Shown here piece by piece: positions 57,136-64,000 of a stretch of DNA of 64,000 bases; the first letter of the stretch is position 1; each line of letters starts with the position of its first letter. Source of the stretch: Enoplolaimus lenunculus (taxonomy: Eukaryota; Nematoda; Enoplea; Enoplida; Thoracostomopsidae); NCBI GenBank assembly GCA_030248215.1, contig JASANG010000243.1:1-64000 (forward strand), read 5' to 3'. Under the pieces are notes generated by a model that was not told the origin of the DNA, made no database searches, and saw only the letters and a list, made by a program, of their open reading frames with translations. Made by a program: the position numbers and the translations under genes.

Positions 57136-60100
57136 ATGCGGTATTATATTCGCCATGTGATTTTAGCAATTTACTGTATTATTGCAGTTACACAATTCAG
57201 TATAACAGGTAAAGTGGTATGTTTGTTATATAATTGACGTCGTAGGAAAGTTTATTCAGCAACGGGATGGGCACTTGAAGTTTTCTTGTAATACCAGTTT
57301 AACGTTAGCTTTGGAGTTGCGTTTTCGACGGGATTTTTATGGAAACACAATTCAAATTGCAAATAATTCAAATTTCAAGTTTTAGTGTCATGCAAAAAAT
57401 TGCACCGATATTAAAAGAAGCTATCCGCAACTTTGTAGACATTTCAAAACATGACATTTGAAATTGACACACAATCTGTCGAATATATGACAATGTAGTG
57501 TAAATGTTTATCGCATCAGGTTAGCAGACATCTGACAATTTTTGAATTTGATTGTGGGATAACGTTCAGACCGAGACAAGATGTTACCCGCTATTGCGGG
57601 GTCAAAACGTATTCTATGCTGTCCAAGTTATAACGACAACATCGCAGCAACTGAAATACAAATATCAAAGGTTGTTCCAGGGGTCTATGACGATTCACAG
57701 CCTGCGCCATTAGAACCCACTAGATTAAACACAAAAATCATACATTTGACGCTCAGGTTTGGGTAATCTGACACTCATCGTTGTCGCTTTTGTGGTTTGG
57801 TACGCTAACCACTTCGCGGATATTAGCAAACCAACTTGGCAGACTTTTAACTTTTGTCATATTTGACATAATTCAAGTGTTTTAGACACATTAAGTTGGT
57901 TAGACGCAACAAAATCATATGGTTATTTGGCTAATTACACATATTACACGTTTTTGTTATATTATATGTAACGTAACTATTTTAGATGCGTGCGGAAGCG
58001 ACAGCGGAACCAATAATCGGGGCGGAAACGGAGGCAACCGCGGAGGCAGAGGACGAGGCAGAGGATTCCAAAGTAAGCTTTATCGGTTGGGAAATATGAG
58101 ACATCACACTCTCCAGCTCAGACGGTTTCGCGGCGCATTCATATACGTACCATGTAGCAGCAAACTCACGGTATATAGAGCCATTGCAGCGCAAAGTACG
58201 CATGGCTGCATAGCTGAATGGTTATAGAACAGCGGACCGGCAAGTTCAACTCCCCACCGCAACTGCAGCAAAATCTTCGTGAAGGGCTCTATATGGTACT
58301 GCTTAACTTAGAATTTCATAAATGAGTAACAGTTGAACACTGCAAAAAATGATGAGTCAAATTGACTCTTTTTGAAATATGCTTTTCCTGACTACACAAA
58401 CTGAGTCAAAATTCGACTCTGCCAGAGTCAAATTCGATTCACTGAATCGCTCAGAGAGTCGAGTTTGACTCTGGCGGAGTCGAATTTGTATTTCGGAGAG
58501 AGTCAAATTGATTCACCATTTTTTACAGTGTAGCACGGCTTTGCGTTCTTCATAAGTATGAACGTACGCTGCTGCCATGCGTAAAGTCTGCGGTACGATT
58601 GCATCGCTGTCTTGCAGAGCCATAGAGAACGAACGCACACACCGGCGTAGAGCGAATGTGGTAGCACGAGTTCTGCCCATTTGCGTTGCTCGAGTTCTTG
58701 ACTTAAGCACACAGCACAGCACTGATGTCCGAGTACATAGCAGTGTTTAGCAGTGCTTAGCAGTGCGCATTTGTGTATTGCAAAGAGGGTAAAAGCCGGG
58801 GTAAAACTGATTTGTGCCACGGTCCTAAGGTTTAGTTAAGAACCGAAAAAATTTACGCTCGTAGACTAACGACGTAAAATTTTATTTTCTTAAATAAACC
58901 ACCCACAAGAAAAACTAAAGGTATCAACTTCAAAGAAAATTTCACACGTGATGTGTTAAACTATAGAACAGTATTATAAGCATATTCCTAAGCCTATACC
59001 TACGCCTAAGCCTAAGCGTAAGAATGAGCAGTTTCCTAAGCCTACGCCCAAGCCTAAGCCAAGCAAAAAATTATTCTAAAAGCTTAAGCTTACTCTTTTC
59101 TAGTCTCACAGAAAAACGTTCCGCCCCTGATCTTTCATTGGTCAACTATAAAAACTTGGTGTAATGTATAATCCATCTTTTCTTTTGCCATGTCTTCTGC
59201 TAATGAAACCGCTTTCTTTATGACGCGCTATTGTTACCTGATGTATGTAATCGGAAACTGCAGTCATTTTGCGTTAATTTTAGATTTGGTTGGTGGCAAT
59301 GCACGTGAAGAAACGTGGACGTCACGAGACTCAGGCGATTCGATCACAAGTGCGTCAGACTTGACGTGTAATTCTTTTGGATCCGACTGTCGATGGCATA
59401 ACGTTGACGGACCGGATTTGTTGGATTGGACTAAAGGTTTTGGCCGGCCGGCACAGTCTTCCTTGCGTTCGCTTACAAGTACTTCTGTCACACCTGGTAC
59501 GTAATCTTTGCAGCATTAGGTTGCTTTATTTAAGCATCTGATTTCCCATCGTTGAATAGTTTTCAAACATTAACATTCAAAGGCTTTGGTTACTATTTCT
59601 GCCCACGTAAAGATCAGGGACGGAACGTTTTTCTGCGTGACGGCAATAGAGTAAAGCATAAGCGTTAGACTCTTTTTTTATTTGGCTTAGGCTTAGGCTT
59701 AGAAATATGCTCATTCTTACACTTTGGCATAGGCTTTGGCTTAGGCTTAGGCTTAGGCTTAGGCTTAGGCTTAGGCTTAGAAATATGCTCATTCTTACAC
59801 TTTGGCATAGGCTTTGGCTTAGGCTTAGGCTTAGGCTTAGGCTTAGAAATATGCTCATTCTTACACTTTGGCATAGGCTTTGGCTTAGGCTTAGGCTTAG
59901 GCTTAGGCTTAGAAATATGCTCATTCTTACACTTTGGCATAGGCTTTGGCTTAGGCTTAGGCTTAGGCTTAGGCTTAGAAATATGCTCATTCTTACACTT
60001 TGGCATAGGCTTTGGCTTAGGCTTAGGCTGAGGAATATGTTTATAATACTGTTCCGCCCATGTTCTTTATATTGACCCTTTTTTCTAATGCGGCGTTCAC

Positions 60101-63100
60101 GTTATAACTGGGGCGGCTTGGAACACGTTTTGCCCAATGTTGATTCGACGTCAACATAAAATTCTGTGATCCGAATAGCGGATATGTAAACCAAATGTGA
60201 ATATCATATGACATTGGCTTACAAATCACTGATGTCGAGCGATCATTGTATACAAATAACCATTTGTCATACGATACTGCGGGACATTTATGTGAATATC
60301 ATATGATATTCCAAAATTCTACTAAATATCATATGATATTTATACAGGACAATGGAATTTGTGCACGCTAAATAAAACAGTAAAAAGTCGGATAATGCAG
60401 CATTAAATGATTTCGCAAGTTGAATTAGCTTCTACCGTTCTGTTTCTCGCTAAGTTTTTCCCAAAATATATTCCTAAGTACAAATAATTCAAATTTGAAA
60501 TTTTAGTATCATATGACATTCTACAGTACAATCATGCCAGTTTACCACAAATTTGCAGACATTTTCAAACATATCATATGATACTCGCAGACAATATTTG
60601 GAATATCATATGATATTGCAGTACAAACAGTAGATGTCACATCAGGATAGCAGACAATTCAAATACCAGCTATAGTCATAGGGACAAAACGCGTTCCAGG
60701 CTGCCACAGTTGTAACGTGAACCCCGCATAACTTGCATTTTTAGTCAAATCGATTTTTGACGGTAAAAACAGACATATTTTCAGTTGAACCATACGCAGT
60801 TGCGTTTCCTGATGAAAGCCGGCCGCCGGAAGACGCAGCGTTTTTGGTGTCAGATCCGATCGATTGTCAAAATGGCGACGGTGAATTGTCTTTTACGTAA
60901 GTAAAATTTGGTTCTTGACTCTTCACAGTCTTAGGCCTGGCTTCTGGCTCCGGTTACGAATGGGTGTATACTTTTTAGAAATTTTAGTGTCGTACGGTGC
61001 CGTCCATCGCTGTGCGTACACACGTCCGTCATCGCACGTGACCTGTCCGTCGCGGTATGTCGCCGTCGGTCGCCGCTTGTGATCGTCGGTCACCGTGATG
61101 TATCGTTCGCGCAATAATGAACGGCGCCGCACGAACAGTATAGCACAACCCTTCATAAGCCCAATCTCCAAAAAAGGCTTAGCTAAGTTTTCATCAATCG
61201 GTCCGTGGAAAGATCAGGGGCAGAACGTTTTTCTACGGAACTGCACTAATAAAGCTTATGCTTTAGACTAATTGTTTTGCTTAGGCTTGCATAAGACGAC
61301 GAGCAGTGCCGCGCGACCAACATAGCGCAAAAGCTAATATTTAGAAACCGGTTTGCCAAAGTTTAAGCCTAGGCCTAAAACCTATGTCAAAGCCTTTACT
61401 TAAGCTAAAGTCTGAACATAAGTCGAAGCCTAAGCCTTAACCTTAAATGTAAGCAAAAGTGTACAAAAGAAATTAAGTTTAATGCACGTTTCGCTCGCAA
61501 GATTTTGTCATAGTGGCATAAGCCTGGCTTTTGACTCGCTTTGCTTGTTAAACATGACTGTACATCTTCGGCTTAGGCTTTAGGTATAAGCTCATTCTTA
61601 CGATTATGCTCAAGTTTAGGTTTAGGTTTAGCCTTAAAAATATACTTATACTATCTTCTCGGTCCTGTTCAATAAATTGAATCAAATATACAGAAAATAC
61701 TCAAGATTCTATTTAACAATCAGAATCCATCGCAGAAAATAAAATTTACAACGAGGTACAACGTTACTTTTAGGGCCGTAGCAGTAGATTAAGTGCATAC
61801 CTAAGCAGAAGCCTATGCGTCGCAAAAGCGTATTCCTAAGCCTAAGCCTAAGCCTAAGCTTAAGCAAAAGCGTATTCCTAAGCCTAAACCTAAGCATAAG
61901 CCTAAGCCTAAGCTTAAGCAAAAACTGTAGTCTAGAAAGTAAGCCCAATTTTTTACAGACCCACCAGAAACCGGGACGGCCCTAAAAGTAACATGGGTTA
62001 CAACGAGTCCACGGGTAAACGAAAACTATCAATTAAAGCTATATTGCAGCAAGGGTAAATTAACAACTGATGTTTTCTGTGCCAGAATGTTTCAGTTCAG
62101 CAAATTTAGACAATAATTAGCAATTTCAATATGCATGATTAAAACTTGAATTTTTTGTTCAAATTATTTTTCAGCTACTGGACAAGTGTCAATTCAGACT
62201 TGCGAGTGTGCACACGACGCGTTGGCAGTTCTTCATCGCTAACATGCAGCAGTCCAATATCAACCGGTGACCCTGGACCGGCATTTGTTAACATCGAATC
62301 ATCCAGTGAACCGTTTGAGGTAAAACAGCGCTCGTTCCATGTTAGAATTTTTCCATTGAAATTTTAGCCAATGTTACTTTGAGACGCGTAACAGTAGTAT
62401 AAGCATAACGCTAGAGCTTGGAGTAAGTCTGATTCTCAGCGCATGGATAAGCCAATAACTAAGTCTAAGCCAAAACCTAAGCCTAAGCCTGAACAAAGAA
62501 GTAGTCTATGCCTTCGTTTAGTCTTTTAAATCAGCGCGGTGTGCATCTCAAAATAAGATGAGGCCGAAAAATGACTCTACTAAATTTGACGAAACCTCTA
62601 GCAAAACTGCTGCAGGGTACGGAAGTGAATTGTCTACTTGGGCCAAATGCAGACCTCCGGTTGTACCATGATACCTGGAAAAGTAAACCGTTGTTCTATC
62701 TAAAATGTACCACAACGAATCATCGGGTTAATATAGTAAACATAAATATGTTTACCGTTTTTTTACCAAAATTCCAGATGGGTTAAGAATCACAAATTTA
62801 TACCCGCGCTTTACCATTTTTTACCCGCGGATTCGTCATATCTTACCTAGTCCGTGTTTATTCGCGTCTGCCCGTGGGTACCCTCAACCCATTACAAGCG
62901 CAAGCACATTTCTTCAAGATGTTTTCTGGTTCTTGGCATTATAAAGACCACCATATCTATCAAATTGTTACCGAATTCACACAGTTGCATCTTCGCTTAA
63001 AGTCGAGGTTAAGACTAGACTCTGTTCCATATATGGGCCTCCAACTTTCATAATCTTTTGGGCCAATCTAAAGAACAGGAGCGGAACAGAAATATAAGCA

Positions 63101-63561
63101 TATTTCTAAGCCTAAGCCTAAACCTAAACATAAGCGTAAAAATGAGCATATTCCTAAGCCAAAGCCTAAACCTAAGCCAAGCAAAAAAATTAGTCTAACG
63201 CTTAAGCTTATATTCTTTTCTAGTCTCACAGAAAAACGTTCCGCCCCTGATCTTTACATGGACCATCCTTTGTATATACAATTCCTCCTCAGCATAAGGC
63301 TTTTAGGCTTCAGCGTATGCTTTAGATTACAGGATTCGGAAAACGCTTAGAAAAACGTGAGCCTAAACTGAACCTGTACCTAATACTGTAGACCTAAGTC
63401 CGTGTCTGAGCCATAACCTTAAATGCGGTGGAAAAGTGTATACTACTTACAAGAGTCGTTTAATATTTAAATTTCAGATGTATTTGACTGCAGAAAATTT
63501 TGATACAAGAGATGACTTTGTGCTTGTTGATGACTTAGAGTATAATGCGTTACTTTGCTAA
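57136..63561 (+). CDS. Gene C: secreted MAM-like domain protein, six exons
   Basis: Exons: 57136-57208, 57986-58072, 59284-59496, 60785-60896, 62175-62319, 63478-63561; GT-AG introns with phases 1,1,1,2,0; 237 residues. Signal peptide [20 protein letters not shown], cleavage likely before DACG. Exon 2 encodes an Arg/Gly linker ([18 protein letters not shown]) that recalls RGG repeats but would lie outside the cell. The domain has [76 protein letters not shown] and [15 protein letters not shown]. It is close to gene B, so B and C look like a younger duplication than the split from A. The function is unknown; secretion is well supported. Confidence 0.87.
58205..58269 (+). pseudogene. Short tRNA-like sequence in intron 2 of gene C
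   Basis: GCTGCA and TGCAGC at the ends could pair as an acceptor stem. TAGCTGAATGG resembles an A box and AAGTTCAACTCC a B box, but the spacing is too short for a normal tRNA. Probably a relic. Confidence 0.3.
58338..58530. mobile_element. AP1-MITE in intron 2 of gene C
   Basis: Ends CACTGCAAAAAATGATGAG and ATTCACCATTTTTTACAGTG; both arms present, the second shortened. Contains TGAGTCA-type words. Confidence 0.75.
58967..59143 (-). mobile_element. G8-a MITE, left end shortened
   Basis: Left terminus lost up to AACAGTATTATAAG; right end CCTGATCTTTCATTGGTC. AACTATAG before and AACTATAA after match at 7 of 8, so the left end may have been trimmed after insertion. It ends 140 bp before exon 3. 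Confidence 0.7.
59599..60077 (+). mobile_element. G8-a MITE with expanded 66-bp core repeat
   Basis: Ends TGCCCACGTAAAGATCAGG and CATGTTCTTTATATTGACC. The core has five units with ATGCTCATTCTTACACTTTG plus GCATAGGC and a TTAGGC run. Spacings between units are 78, 66, 66 and 66 bp, all multiples of six. Minus- and plus-strand frames (KPKPKP; RLRLRL) are by-products. Confidence 0.85.
60088..60729. mobile_element. 642-bp element with 45-bp inverted ends in intron 3 of gene C
   Basis: ATGCGGCGTTCACGTTATAA at the left matches the complement of GTTGTAACGTGAACCCCGCAT at the right, and the match runs about 45 bp to CAAAACG. The interior holds repeated ATATCATATGATAT palindromes. A related, eroded region lies at 57245-57650 in intron 1. 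Confidence 0.7.
60961..61152. mobile_element. GGGTTGCGCTATAC MITE, second copy
   Basis: Left end TGGGTGTATACTTTTTAG, right end AGTATAGCACAACCCTT; the interior is full of CGTCCGTCG/CGCCGTCGG words. It lies in intron 4 of gene C. Confidence 0.55.
61198..61290 (+). mobile_element. G8-a MITE, left half
   Basis: GGTCCGTGGAAAGATCAGGG to GCTTAGGCTTGC, then cut off. Confidence 0.55.
61360..61680. repeat. Two eroded TTAGGC/GCCTAA patches in intron 4 of gene C
   Basis: 61360-61450 has GCCTAGGCCTAAAACC and AAGCCTAAGCC; 61568-61680 has CGGCTTAGGCTTTAGG and an end like CTCGGTCCTGTTCAATAAAT. Probably two old G8 copies in opposite senses. Confidence 0.45.
61754..61998 (-). mobile_element. G8-b MITE, ends match the 4.4-kb transposon
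   Basis: Left end GGTACAACGTTACTTTTAGG, right end GGGACGGCCCTAAAAGTAAC followed by ATGGGT. The octamer TACAACGA lies exactly on both sides (61746-61753 and 61999-62006). The inner word GGCCGTCCC is shared with the transposon at 38256. The core has long GCCTAA runs. Confidence 0.85.
62365..62530 (-). mobile_element. G8-b MITE, right end lost
   Basis: AGCCAATGTTACTTTGAGAC at the left, GCCTAAGCCTAAGCC inside, no clear right terminus. Confidence 0.55.
62580..62890. mobile_element. Degenerate ACCCGCG repeat element, second copy
   Basis: TTTACCGTTTTTTTACC and TATACCCGCGCTTTACC align with 36580-36720. It lies in intron 5 of gene C. Confidence 0.4.
63061..63264 (-). mobile_element. G8-a MITE in intron 5 of gene C
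   Basis: Ends GGCCAATCTAAAGAACAGG and CCTGATCTTTACATGGACC. Flanks ATCTTTTG and ATCCTTTG match at 7 of 8. GCCTAA-rich core. Confidence 0.8.
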
Positions 63562-64000
63562 CATAATTCGTACAAAATTCAACTGTGAAATGAACAATGT
63601 ATAGTGCAAAACTTGCTCGTTTCAGCAAAAATCACTGGCGGATCGAACGGGGAGCCGATCAGGGCTTAAGATTCTCCCGAACAGGAGCTAAAATCACCAT
63701 TTTTGGTAAAGTTTAAACAAAAACCGCGTTTCGCATCTCGCTTGCTTCGCTCATAAATTATTTTCATTATATCTCGCGTGGTCACCGGGATTAATATCTT
63801 CTGGATCTGCCACTGGCCGTATGAAATCAGGTAAAACCTGATGAAAAACACTGCAAACAGTTTGATAACTTTGGGCTTTTCGAAGATTACTCTGCTCATG
63901 TCGCCGAAATGAAAGACTTTGTTCAAGCATTACTATAACTTTGTGTACGGCAGCATGCCACAGACAGCGACGTAGCCTTGATTTCATTTTGGCAGGGTAG
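63562..64000. other. Downstream of gene C; possible hAT-like MITE 63633-63815
   Basis: CACTGGCGGATCGAACGG at 63633 and the inverse GGATCTGCCACTGG near 63803-63816 look like hAT ends, without a clear 8-bp duplication. No polyadenylation signal stands out near the gene C stop. Confidence 0.35.

Noticed and set aside
58503-58820. Minus-strand 105-codon open frame as a gene
   Set aside because: Overlaps an AP1-MITE end and lies in an intron of gene C; composition is not protein-like.
59577-60075. Open frames of KPKPKP, SLSLSL and RLRLRL type
   Set aside because: Direct translations of TTAGGC hexamers in a MITE core.
20229-63561. Naming the organism to genus (for example a mermithid)
   Set aside because: Repeat richness and the gene family fit a nematode, but nothing in the sequence fixes the genus.

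Overview
The window looks like animal DNA from a repeat-rich nematode. This is inference from two signs. Three spliced genes encode small secreted proteins whose cysteine-containing, MAM-like domain resembles a family I know from nematodes. Hexamers of TTAGGC, the nematode telomere unit, are scattered through the window, almost always inside short transposons. I cannot name the genus.

Layout. Positions 1-7131 are the 3' part of a Ty3/gypsy-like LTR retroelement, cut by the window edge. They are GC-richer than the rest and carry the end of the integrase, a PHD finger, a DEDDy 3'-5' exonuclease domain and a 1065-codon open frame of unknown function. A non-coding stretch that may hold the 3' LTR follows (7132-8782). 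From 8783 to 20200 I see no host gene: there is a 20-bp minisatellite, many MITEs, a 1.2-kb inverted repeat and two A/C-rich tracts.

Three tandem paralogues follow on the + strand: gene A (20229-31787), gene B (44713-49123) and gene C (57136-63561). Each has six exons with the same intron phases (1,1,1,2,0). Exons 3-6 are 213, 112, 145 and 84 nt in all three. The predicted products are 231, 234 and 237 residues: a signal peptide, a variable Gly/Arg/Pro linker and a shared extracellular domain. Their introns and the gaps between them are filled with MITEs.

Between genes A and B lies a 4.4-kb DNA transposon (38256-42622). It holds a GGGACAG minisatellite and three tandem copies of a frame-broken IS630/Tc1/mariner-type transposase gene. 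Its ends match those of a MITE family dispersed through the window, so it is probably kin to the enzyme source for those MITEs.

MITE families (nicknames are mine). G8-a has ends GGCCCATGTAAAGATC and G8-b has ends GGCCCATGTTACTTTAAG; both have 8-bp target duplications and TTAGGC-like cores. TTAA-tRNA elements are piggyBac-like, with TTAA flanks, a tRNA-like Pol III promoter and a subterminal hairpin. AP1-MITEs are palindromic and rich in TGAGTCA/TGACTCA. Others are a GAATAAG family with TA flanks, a GGGTTGCGCTATAC family, hAT-like elements and several poorly defined families. Boundaries were read by eye; expect errors of a few bases in the degenerate copies.
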